From JBFMGD01 sp040751775 (GTDB lineage: Bacteria; Bacillota; Dethiobacteria; DTU022): a stretch of 12,303 nt of DNA. The notes below the pieces were generated by a model. The model ran no database searches, was not told the origin of the DNA, and saw only the letters and a list, made by a program, of their open reading frames with translations. Location of the stretch: NCBI GenBank assembly GCA_040751775.1, contig JBFMGD010000058.1, positions 1-12,303 on the forward strand, written 5' to 3'. This document shows, piece after piece, positions 1 through 6,768 of the stretch. The position numbers and the translations under genes are program-made. Each line of letters begins with the position of its first letter. The first letter of the stretch is position 1.

Positions 1-195
1 CCCGCCGATCAGTACACTTCCCAGCTTGACCAGGCTTTGAACCAGGGAGTGAAAAAATGTTCTTTGCACCGTTAACAAGGCTATGATCGCCGCCAGAGTA
101 ACTCTCTCCAATCCGAATTGCTGCGCCAAAAAGATAGCCAGGGTTACAGCCAGTGCTGTTTTAAATACTCTTCCTCCGACATGAAAACGGTTCAT
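1..195 (-). CDS. Aromatic acid exporter-type (FUSC/ArAE) membrane protein, N-terminal part
   Basis: The minus strand is open from an ATG at 193-195 to the left edge, giving the first 65 residues of a longer protein. The start is preceded by AAAGGGGCGAG about 11 bases upstream, a usable ribosome binding site. The N-terminus begins MNRFHVGGRVFKTALAV and continues with two hydrophobic stretches (about residues 10-27 and 33-50) and a QRTFFHSL segment between membrane helices. This arrangement, a short basic N-terminus followed by 'GxRxxKTALA' and closely spaced helices, is what I know from the aromatic acid exporter family (ArAE_1, FUSC superfamily), a small-molecule export family in the cytoplasmic membrane. 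It is transcribed divergently from the radical SAM gene. Family assignment rests on recognition of the N-terminus only; substrate is unknown. Confidence 0.62.
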   Translation of the reverse strand, partial: MNRFHVGGRVFKTALAVTLAIFLAQQFGLERVTLAAIIALLTVQRTFFHSLVQSLVKLGSVLIGG

Positions 196-397
196 TTGTT
201 TCTCGCCCCTTTACCTGTGGTCTACTCTGCTAATCTTAACACATCTTCAAAAAAGAGTGGCAATCGGATATTAATAACAATATAATTGGTGCAGGCAAGC
301 TCAACCGCGCCGGCTCTGTTATCTGTTCAATATCACCCGGCAAATCATCGGCGCGCGCCGCCGGCGGTCGCGCAGCCTGCGCCGGATTAACGGTTCC

Positions 398-1336
398 GTG
401 CCGGCCGTGATTGCCGTCAGCCCGACCATGCGCTGCAATTACAACTGCCAGGGTTGTTACTCCCGCAATCGCGCCACGGAGGATGAATTGACCACGGCCG
501 AGCTCAATGCGCTGTTTAAAGAAGCGTCCGAGCTCGGTGTCACCGCCGTCGTAGTCACCGGCGGAGAACCGCTGCTGCGAGACGATCTGCTCGATTTAAT
601 CGCCCGCCGCCGGCGCCTGCTCTTTATTCTGATCTCAAACGGCACCCATATCACTCCGGAATCAGCCCGGCAAATTACCCGCAGCGGCAACATCATCAAG
701 CTGATCAGTATTGAGGGTTTCCCCGGTGACACCGACGGGCGCCGCCAGGCCGGGGCCCATCATGACGCCGTTATTGCCATGCACAACCTGCGTGCCGCCG
801 GCGCCTGTTTCGGATTCGCGGCCATGAATACCGCCGTGAATACGGCACGGCTCGGCTCGGACCGCTTTATTGACGAGATGGCCGCCCTGGGCTGTTCGAT
901 CGGTCTTTTTACGGAGTATGTTCCCAGCGGGCCGCAGCCGCGCCCCGAGTGGATTTTGGATGACCGCGCGCGGGATGCTTTCAGGCGGCGCGTTATTGAT
1001 TTGCGGCGCCGCGGCCCGATGGCGTTAATCCAGTTCCCGCACGATGAATACGGGCCGTATAACCGCTGCTCGGCGGCGGGGCGGCTGTCGCTGCACATTA
1101 ACTCCCAGGGCGGGGTGGAACCCTGCCCCTTTATCCCTGTTGCCGTTGACAATATCCGGCATGGCGGGCTGAAAGTAGCCTGTGAATCAAGCTTTTTATG
1201 CTCGATCCGGGCTCAGCCGGCCTTGCTGCAGCGGCAGCACCTCGCCTGTTCGCTCTACGAACACCTGGCGGAAATCAAAGCCCTGGCCGAATTTTCCCAA
1301 GCTGGCCCTCCCCATAAAATAAAAAAAACGCTATAA
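398..1336 (+). CDS. Radical SAM protein with partial SPASM-like C-terminus
   Basis: A radical SAM enzyme of about 312 residues from the GTG at 398. The cluster motif is C13-x3-C17-x2-C20 (MRCNYNCQGCYSR), binding the [4Fe-4S] that cleaves S-adenosylmethionine; the GGEP motif follows at 55-58 and an ISIEG strand at 103-107. The C-terminal part has further cysteines (C224, C243 in EPCPF, C268, C284 near YEH) in the layout of a SPASM/twitch-type auxiliary cluster, so peptide or cofactor maturation is possible, but no substrate is evident. The start is doubtful: no ribosome binding site precedes 398, and the same frame stays open back to 278, encoding a basic LRRINGS-like segment that resembles the lead-in to the radical SAM core in related proteins. 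No ATG exists in that extension, so a rare start (for example CTG at 323) or a lost N-terminus must be considered. No partner gene is next to it; the next operon begins 85 bases later. Confidence 0.85.
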   Translation: MPAVIAVSPTMRCNYNCQGCYSRNRATEDELTTAELNALFKEASELGVTAVVVTGGEPLLRDDLLDLIARRRRLLFILISNGTHITPESARQITRSGNIIKLISIEGFPGDTDGRRQAGAHHDAVIAMHNLRAAGACFGFAAMNTAVNTARLGSDRFIDEMAALGCSIGLFTEYVPSGPQPRPEWILDDRARDAFRRRVIDLRRRGPMALIQFPHDEYGPYNRCSAAGRLSLHINSQGGVEPCPFIPVAVDNIRHGGLKVACESSFLCSIRAQPALLQRQHLACSLYEHLAEIKALAEFSQAGPPHKIKKTL

Positions 1337-1421
1337 TGAAATAGAGACAAGAGACAAAAATCTTATTGCCGTGCGTTTTACATGGTTCGATTAGCGGCGG
1401 CAGTCAAAGGAGATATGTTCG

Positions 1422-1970
1422 TTGCAACTCCCCGCAGGCGAAAAAGAAGCAATACTCGCAGTTGTAGAGCAAATTCTCAATGATCAGGATGACGTGCAGG
1501 AGAACCTGATTCCCGTCCTGCAGCAAGTTCAGGCGAAACTGGGTTACCTGCCCGGGCCGGCCATGGCTAAAATAGCCGAGACGGCCGGTGTGCCGGCAGT
1601 GGAAGTGTACGGGCTGGCCTCCTTCTACAATCAGTTCCGGCTGAATCCCCCCGGAGAGCACCAGGTTAAAGTATGCATGGGCACCGCCTGCTACATGGCC
1701 GGTGGGCGGATCGCCATGGAATCCTTTGAGCGAAGGCTGGCAATTAAAGAAGGCGAAACCACGGCAAACCGTAAATTCAGCCTGGAACGGGTCGCCTGCG
1801 TCGGCTGCTGCACAATGGCGCCGGTTGTGGTTGTAAATGATGCGGTGGAGGGCCGGGTCACCCCCACCCGGGTGGACGGATTGATTCTTCAGTTTGCGGA
1901 TCAAAAGAACAGCCCGGCCCAAGCGGCTGACGCGGCTAAGAGAGAGCAGGAAGGGGAAAGAAAATATTGA
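1422..1970 (+). CDS. nuoE: NuoE-like NADH dehydrogenase/hydrogenase [2Fe-2S] subunit
   Basis: The 182-residue product is the thioredoxin-fold [2Fe-2S] subunit of a NADH-oxidising module (NuoE/HndA/HoxE family), passing electrons from the FMN subunit encoded next. The N-terminal helical part contains LIPVLQQVQAKLGYLP and GLASFYNQF, both hallmarks of the family. The cluster ligands are C85 and C90 (VCMGTAC) and C126 and C130 (ACVGCCTMAP), the usual C-x4-C and C-x3-C pairs. The TTG start at 1422 is supported by AAAGGAGAT at 1406-1414; an ATG at 1414 is in another frame and closes quickly. The last 15 or so residues form a charged tail beyond the domain. It opens a three-gene operon, overlapping the next gene by 4 bases. 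A TATAAT at 1332-1337 could be a -10 element, but I see no convincing -35 for it. Confidence 0.93.
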   Translation: MQLPAGEKEAILAVVEQILNDQDDVQENLIPVLQQVQAKLGYLPGPAMAKIAETAGVPAVEVYGLASFYNQFRLNPPGEHQVKVCMGTACYMAGGRIAMESFERRLAIKEGETTANRKFSLERVACVGCCTMAPVVVVNDAVEGRVTPTRVDGLILQFADQKNSPAQAADAAKREQEGERKY

Positions 1971-3889
1971 ACGCATCAATATTTGAGAACTTTGGCCGGT
2001 TGAAGGAGCAAGCCGCGGCCAGGGTGGATTCAATAAGACAGAAACCGGTCGTTTGGGTCGGTACCGCCACCTGCGGGGTCGCCGCCGGCGCCCTTAAAGT
2101 GAAGGAAGCTTTTGAAAAAGAGATCGCGGCCCGCAACCTCGACATTCCTGTGATCGAGGTGGGCTGCATGGGGCATTGTTACGCCGAGCCGCTGGCCGTG
2201 ATCGCCAAGCCCGGTTTCGCCCCCCTGTGCTACGGCCGCGTGGATGAAGGGTTGGTGCACCGGCTCACGGAAGATTTTCTGGCGGGCGACGAGCCCTGTT
2301 ACGAATATGCCCTGGTGGCCCTGGAGGCCAACGACGTCTTTCCCACCTTCTCCGATTTCCCGCGGGGCGCTTATGAAGAGAAGATTATCCTCGGTCGATC
2401 CGGTTTGATTAACCCGGAGGATATTGATGAATATATCGCCGCGGACGGCTACGCGGCCCTGGCCGCCGCCCTGGCGGGAGAACCGGCCGCGGTTTTAAAA
2501 GAGATTAAAGCAGCAAACCTACGCGGCCGCGGCGGGGCCGGGTTTCCGGCCGGGCTGAAGTGGGAGGCCACGCTCAACGCGGCGGGCGCCGCAGGCGGTG
2601 CGGGCGAGAAATACGTGATCTGCAACGCCGACGAGGGTGATCCGGGCGCCTTTATGGACCGCGGTATTCTCGAATCCGACCCGCACCAGGTGATCGAGGG
2701 GATGATCCTCTGCGGCTACGCCGTCGGCGCCTCGCGCGGCTATCTCTATATCCGCGCCGAGTATCCCACGGCGGTACGCCGGGTTGAACATGCCCTCCGG
2801 CAGGCGCGGAATCAGGGCCTGCTGGGCGAGCATATCTTGGGAAGCGGCTTCTCCTTCGACCTGGCGGTATTCCAGGGCTCGGGGGCGTTTGTCTGCGGTG
2901 AAGCCACAGCCCTGGTCGAATCGATGGAGGGGCGCATGGGCATTCCCCAGACCCGGCCGCCTCGCCTGGCTGTTGCCGGCCGCCGCGGCTGCCCCACGGT
3001 TTTAAATAATGTCAAGACATTTGCCTATGTGCCGCACATCCTGCGCAAAGGGGCGGCCTGGTTTAAAGAAACCGGTACCGCCGGCAGCCCGGGTACGGCC
3101 GTCTTTTCCCTGGTGGGCAAGGTAACCAATACCGGCCTGGTGGAGGTGCCGATGGGCACCACCCTGCGCCAGCTTGTTTTCGATGTCGGCGAAGGGATCC
3201 CCGGCGAGAAGCAGTTCAAAGCGGTTCAGATCGGCGGCCCTTCGGGAGGCTGCCTGCCTGAAGCGGCGCTGGATGTGCCGATCGACTTCGATTCCCTGCA
3301 GGAGGCCGGGGTGATCATGGGATCGGGCGGCCTGGTGGTTCTCGACGAAGACGACTGCATGGTGGCGGTGGCCCGCTACTTCCTCGAATTCACCCAGCAG
3401 GAGTCCTGCGGCAAATGCACCTTCTGCCGCCTGGGAACGCGGCATATGCTTGATCTCCTAACTGGAATCACCCGGGGAGAGGGTCAGCCGGAGGACCTGG
3501 CCTTGCTGAAGGAACTGGCCGAAGATGTGCGGGAAGGTTCCCTGTGCAACCTGGGTAAAACCGCGCCCAACCCCGTCCTGACCACGCTGCGCTATTTTAT
3601 CGACGAGTACGAGACGCATATCAGCGAAGGCCGCTGCCCGGCCCTGATGTGCCCCGATTTAATCGCCTACTATATCGAACCACGCAAATGCAGTAAGCTG
3701 TGCAACGTTTGTGTCGGGGGCTGCCCCACGGAAGCGATCTACACCCGCGATAACGGGCTCAAAGCGATTTATCAGGATAAGTGCGTCAAATGCGACAACT
3801 GCCTGAGAGTCTGCCCGCCCGAGTATAAAGCCGTGGTCAAACTCTCTCCGCCCGCCAAGCTCGCCGAAAAGGAGGGGCCAGGTAAATGA
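1967..3889 (+). CDS. nuoF: NuoF-like FMN/NADH-binding Fe-S subunit with C-terminal ferredoxin
   Basis: This 640-residue protein binds NADH and FMN and starts electron transfer in the module. In order: an N-terminal thioredoxin-like ferredoxin domain (about 26-100; C36, C67 and C71 visible), the NuoF core with the flavin loop RGRGGAGFPAGLKWE (186-200), the NADH-side motif GSGAFVCGEATAL (304-316), an SLBB-like region (about 370-450), the [4Fe-4S] motif ESCGKCTFCRLGT with C481, C484, C487 and later C527, and a tail with two [4Fe-4S] ferredoxin motifs (C575, C579, C582, C586 and C606, C609, C612, C616). This is the HndC/HydB architecture of clostridial hydrogenases and formate dehydrogenases rather than bare complex I NuoF. 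The TTG start at 1967 overlaps the previous stop and follows AGGAAGGGG. The first tail motif has C-x3-C spacing where C-x2-C is usual. Whether it bifurcates electrons cannot be told from sequence alone. Confidence 0.94.
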   Translation: MNASIFENFGRLKEQAAARVDSIRQKPVVWVGTATCGVAAGALKVKEAFEKEIAARNLDIPVIEVGCMGHCYAEPLAVIAKPGFAPLCYGRVDEGLVHRLTEDFLAGDEPCYEYALVALEANDVFPTFSDFPRGAYEEKIILGRSGLINPEDIDEYIAADGYAALAAALAGEPAAVLKEIKAANLRGRGGAGFPAGLKWEATLNAAGAAGGAGEKYVICNADEGDPGAFMDRGILESDPHQVIEGMILCGYAVGASRGYLYIRAEYPTAVRRVEHALRQARNQGLLGEHILGSGFSFDLAVFQGSGAFVCGEATALVESMEGRMGIPQTRPPRLAVAGRRGCPTVLNNVKTFAYVPHILRKGAAWFKETGTAGSPGTAVFSLVGKVTNTGLVEVPMGTTLRQLVFDVGEGIPGEKQFKAVQIGGPSGGCLPEAALDVPIDFDSLQEAGVIMGSGGLVVLDEDDCMVAVARYFLEFTQQESCGKCTFCRLGTRHMLDLLTGITRGEGQPEDLALLKELAEDVREGSLCNLGKTAPNPVLTTLRYFIDEYETHISEGRCPALMCPDLIAYYIEPRKCSKLCNVCVGGCPTEAIYTRDNGLKAIYQDKCVKCDNCLRVCPPEYKAVVKLSPPAKLAEKEGPGK

Positions 3890-4527
3890 GCTTAAAAATA
3901 ACCGTGATTATAGACGGCCAAGAAATCAAAACGCACGCCGGAGAGAAACTGCTCTGGGCGGCCCTGGATAACGGTATCTATATCCCGCATCTCTGCGCCG
4001 TCAAGGATGAAAAAAGGCCCAACGCGGGCTGCCGTCTCTGCTTCGTGGAGCTGGAGGGACACCGCGATCCGGTTACCGCCTGCACGCAGGCCGCCGCTGA
4101 CGGTATGATCGTCCAAACGCGCAGCCCCCGGGTGGACCGGCTGGTGCGCACCGCCTTTGAACTGCTCTTATCCGACCATCGACTCAAGTGCGCTGCCTGC
4201 CCGGCGAACAAAGCCTGCGGCTTACAGCAAATCGCCCGCGAACGAGGGCTGAAGCTGCGCTATGGGCGCTTCAAGCATCTGGAGCGTGAATTTGAAATCG
4301 ACGAGAGCACGGCCACCTTTGCCTTCGACCGCAGCCGCTGTGTCCTCTGCGGGCGCTGCGTCTGGGAAGACCGGCAGGTAGCCCAAATCGGGGCGATCGG
4401 CTTCGCCGGCCGCGGCATGCAGCGCGGCATCTCCACCCATGAGAACGTCCCTCTAGCCGATTCCCCCTGCAACGAGTGCGGCCTCTGCGTCAAAGCTTGC
4501 CCAGTCGGCGCCCTCTACTTCAAGTAG
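3886..4527 (+). CDS. HoxU/NuoG N-terminal-like Fe-S subunit of diaphorase module
   Basis: A 213-residue iron-sulfur protein corresponding to the N-terminal third of NuoG or to HoxU, the electron-exit subunit that links a NADH module to a catalytic partner. It has a plant-type [2Fe-2S] domain (C37, C49, C52, C66; PHLC, GCRLC, TAC), the His-Cys [4Fe-4S] motif DHRLKCAACPANKACGLQ (H98, C102, C105, C111), then a two-cluster ferredoxin domain. The last motif is complete (C195, C198, C201, C205; CNECGLCVKACP). The preceding motif reads RCVLCGRCVWED: C152, C155 and C158 are present, but the fourth ligand position is D162 rather than Cys. ATG at 3886 overlaps the upstream TGA (ATGA) and follows GGAGGGG. 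The protein stops after the ferredoxin domain, so there is no molybdopterin or hydrogenase domain. It ends the operon without a catalytic gene. Confidence 0.92.
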   Translation: MSLKITVIIDGQEIKTHAGEKLLWAALDNGIYIPHLCAVKDEKRPNAGCRLCFVELEGHRDPVTACTQAAADGMIVQTRSPRVDRLVRTAFELLLSDHRLKCAACPANKACGLQQIARERGLKLRYGRFKHLEREFEIDESTATFAFDRSRCVLCGRCVWEDRQVAQIGAIGFAGRGMQRGISTHENVPLADSPCNECGLCVKACPVGALYFK

Positions 4528-4533
4528 TGGAAT

Positions 4534-4562
4534 ATGGGACAAGGGACGGTTCCTTGTCTCAT
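4534..4562. repeat. Palindromic REP-like element, possible operon end hairpin
   Basis: ATGGGACAAGG and CCTTGTCTCAT form an 11-bp stem (one G-U pair in RNA) around the 7-base loop GACGGTT, 7 bases after the stop of the HoxU-like gene. There is no run of T after it, so it is a poor intrinsic terminator. From memory, GGGACAGGGACGGTTCTTTGTC-like palindromes are dispersed in many clostridial genomes, often near IS200-like REP-associated transposases; that link is recollection, not shown here. Similar half-sites lie at about 1344-1356 and 5348-5358. Confidence 0.55.
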
Positions 4563-4580
4563 TATTCGATTGATTGCGCC

Positions 4581-4610
4581 TTGCAGGAAAAATAAGGCAC
4601 TTTGTATAAC
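4581..4610 (+). promoter_or_regulatory. Candidate promoter for the membrane protein gene
   Basis: TTGCAG (4581-4586), an 18-bp spacer and TATAAC (4605-4610) lie 42 bases before the start of the following gene; a perfect TATAAT at 4611-4616 sits right behind it but lacks a good -35. The match is partial, and the assignment is inference from hexamers only. Confidence 0.3.
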
Positions 4611-4651
4611 TATAATCACCATAACTGTTAGCAAAGAAAGGAGAATGGGTT

Positions 4652-5284
4652 ATGGCTGATTCAGCAATGCGCGCTTTATCAATCTTAAGGGATCCGGCCC
4701 AGTTCCAGTGGTATGTGGTGCCCATTTTAGTAATTGTTATTTTCATCTATTACAATGAAATCGGTAAGGGCAATTGGAGCGTGGTCCTCGCCGGACTGGC
4801 GTTGTGGGGGATGGACTGGTTTAATGAAATCGTTAACTCGATTATATTTCACCTGAACGGCTTCGCGCCGCTTTGGGGGGCGCCGGCCGATACCGCCTAC
4901 CTGATCCTGGTCGGATTAAATATCGAGATATCAATGATGTTTGCCATTTTGGGGATCGCGGCGGTCAAGTTGCTGCCTGCGGACCGCAGTCTCAAAATAC
5001 TGGGCATGCCCAATCGTCTTTTCTATGCCCTGCTCAACTCGGTCATAGCCGTCGGGGTAGAGATTGTGCTCAACCTAGCCGGGGCGCTAACCTGGGAATT
5101 TCCTTTTTGGAGCGCCCGTTTTCCTTTGTTAATTATACTTTTCGGTTACCTGCACTTTTTCGTGGTTGCTTACTGGGTTTTCGATATGGACACATTAAAG
5201 AAGAAATTTACTGCCGTGGGAACGATTTTTGCTGTAGATATCGCGCTCTTGTTGATCTTTGGCGTAGGATTGGGTTGGCTTTAG
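4652..5284 (+). CDS. Six-helix integral membrane protein, unknown function
   Basis: I do not recognise a family with certainty. The 210-residue product has about six hydrophobic segments (roughly 19-35, 42-66, 81-104, 121-145, 157-177, 186-208) and no signal peptide, extracellular domain or metal motif. Polar or charged residues lie inside or at the edges of helices: DWFNEIVNS (55-63), NIEIS (90-94), and E137 and N141 in helix 4. Such embedded polar positions suggest transport, electron transfer or lipid-like substrate binding rather than a simple anchor, but this is inference. ATG at 4652 follows AAAGGAG at a good distance. It stands alone: the upstream operon ends 124 bases before it and the next gene starts 88 bases after it. 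It may be co-transcribed with the GNAT fusion gene, since I see no clear terminator between them. Confidence 0.8.
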   Translation: MADSAMRALSILRDPAQFQWYVVPILVIVIFIYYNEIGKGNWSVVLAGLALWGMDWFNEIVNSIIFHLNGFAPLWGAPADTAYLILVGLNIEISMMFAILGIAAVKLLPADRSLKILGMPNRLFYALLNSVIAVGVEIVLNLAGALTWEFPFWSARFPLLIILFGYLHFFVVAYWVFDMDTLKKKFTAVGTIFAVDIALLLIFGVGLGWL

Positions 5285-5372
5285 TTTAACGGGTATGTTC
5301 CCGGTGTTGCCGCTATAAAAAGGATATTCGAGCTAAAACGACGAAGAATGAGACAAAGTTCGAGGTGAGCAG

Positions 5373-6467
5373 ATGGAAAAGAACGTATTAATAAAAGTCA
5401 GGCCGATCAAAAAAGGGGAACAGCCGTTGATCCGCCGCATGCTCAACCGTTCATTTCCATTTTTGACGCGGTTGTTTGTCACATTCAGAGGACGCGATAT
5501 CCTGGTGGCGGAGGGCAATGGAAAACCGCTGGGCGGGGTCATTTTGAAGAGCTTTTACCTGCCCCGCCGGGGCAAGGGCGGACTGGTGGAATGGATTTTT
5601 ACCGCCCCCGAAGCGCGAGGGTGCGGCGCCGGGCAAAAGCTGCTCGACGCTGCCCTAAAACACTTTAAGCAGAAAAAAATAGCCGAGGTGTTTGCGATCA
5701 TCGAGGGCAACAACACCGATTCGATTAACATCTTCGTATCCCGCGAGTTTCACATCCTCTCGCCGGGCCAGCAGTTGAAACGCTATGGCCTGAACATCCT
5801 GCCGGTCTGGATCAACACGTTTCATTATATGGATGTGGGCCATTTTCTTTATGTGCGGCCGGCGGAACCGCAAAAAGATGCCCCGGCGCTGCAATGGTGG
5901 AGCGGCTTGTTGGTCAGCGCACTGATCGCTTTGTTGGCGATGTGGCGGCTCAACAACTTCGCCCAGTTGGACAGGCGCGCCCTAACCGCCGTGCCTCTTT
6001 GCTTTGCTCTTGTACTCGGCGGTCGAGAAATCACGATGCGTTTGGCGGCATGGCTGCAAGGCCTGAAGGTGCGCTTCCGGGTCTGGGAATCGGGCTTTTT
6101 CTTAAACACACTGCTGGCTGTGTTTTTTGGCTGGTTTTTCCCGGTGCCCGGGTCGGTTTATCCGCGCGAAACCGGGTGGAAATACCGCGAGCATGCCGAA
6201 AAACTGGGTTGGGTTGCCCTGGCCGGCAGCTTCTTTCTGCTGCCGGCAGCCTGGGCCGTGCCGGTTTATCGCCTGCTCGGTAATGAGCCTGGCTATAACC
6301 TGGACATATTCGCCTATATTGCCCTTTTTACCGCCTTTTTTGACCTGGTGCTGCCCTTTTTCCCTTTCAGCGGCTATAACGGTCGCCGCCTGTGGAACTG
6401 GCACCCGCTGATCTGGTTGATCCCTGCGGTTGCAGTCGTAGTCTTGTTTTTTGTAATCGGCAGCTAA
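5373..6467 (+). CDS. GNAT acetyltransferase fused to a degenerate site-2-protease-like membrane domain
   Basis: The 364-residue protein has two parts. Residues 1 to about 160 look like a GNAT N-acetyltransferase: a VRPIKKGEQ start, a central strand ending in VEWIFTAPE, then the acetyl-CoA loop ARGCGAGQKLL (81-91) and a conserved-looking NTDSINIF helix. Residues about 175-364 form a membrane domain with four to six helices. Its order of elements resembles M50/site-2 protease-type proteins: GGREITMRLAAWLQGLKV (216-233) where such proteins have HExxH plus a V-R-F/W continuation, then a GSVYPR loop (260-265), an LAGSFF helix (283-288), and FPFSGYNGRRLWNWHP (330-345) where they have the PxxPxDG motif. 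Both histidines are replaced (R218, M222) and the second-motif Asp is gone, so proteolysis is not expected. The fold assignment is inference. ATG at 5373 follows GAGGTGAG. Acetyl acceptor and role are unknown. Confidence 0.78.
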   Translation: MEKNVLIKVRPIKKGEQPLIRRMLNRSFPFLTRLFVTFRGRDILVAEGNGKPLGGVILKSFYLPRRGKGGLVEWIFTAPEARGCGAGQKLLDAALKHFKQKKIAEVFAIIEGNNTDSINIFVSREFHILSPGQQLKRYGLNILPVWINTFHYMDVGHFLYVRPAEPQKDAPALQWWSGLLVSALIALLAMWRLNNFAQLDRRALTAVPLCFALVLGGREITMRLAAWLQGLKVRFRVWESGFFLNTLLAVFFGWFFPVPGSVYPRETGWKYREHAEKLGWVALAGSFFLLPAAWAVPVYRLLGNEPGYNLDIFAYIALFTAFFDLVLPFFPFSGYNGRRLWNWHPLIWLIPAVAVVVLFFVIGS

Positions 6468-6497
6468 ATGCGGCTTGAACAGAGCAGAGTTTGTTTT

Positions 6498-6629
6498 TCA
6501 GCCTGCCCTTTCCGGGATATGATCCAGGCGCTTCAGGGTATAGGCGGTGACCAGGCTCCAGATTATGCCGCCAACCTGGTTAGGCATAACGACTCCGCCG
6601 GTAACAAACCCTCGTATAAAGTGATCCAT
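6498..6629 (-). CDS. Possible small membrane protein or remnant, 43 residues
   Basis: The gap between the GNAT fusion gene and the HAD gene contains a minus-strand frame starting ATG at 6627-6629 and ending TGA at 6498. It begins MDHFIRGFVTGG and has one hydrophobic stretch (about residues 8-32) followed by a basic end (LKRLDH). An AAAGGCAGG lies upstream at a loose distance. The MDxFxRG start resembles N-termini of short clostridial membrane proteins, so it could be the shortened remnant of one. No other gene is visible in this gap. Low certainty. Confidence 0.25.
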   Translation of the reverse strand: MDHFIRGFVTGGVVMPNQVGGIIWSLVTAYTLKRLDHIPERAG

Positions 6630-6768
6630 AGATGCGCCTGCCTTTAATGGCGTTGTATTTTATTTTAACCCTAACTGCTTACGCTATTCTGCAACAGCCG
6701 GGGTGGCGGTAGGGATGCATTATAGTTGAGAACGGTAGCGGCAGTTATAAGCGAAAGGGATGACTTCA

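Noticed and set aside
1332..1337. TATAAT as the -10 of the NADH-module operon
   Set aside because: No acceptable -35 lies 16-19 bases upstream, and it overlaps the end of the radical SAM gene; mentioned only in the nuoE entry.
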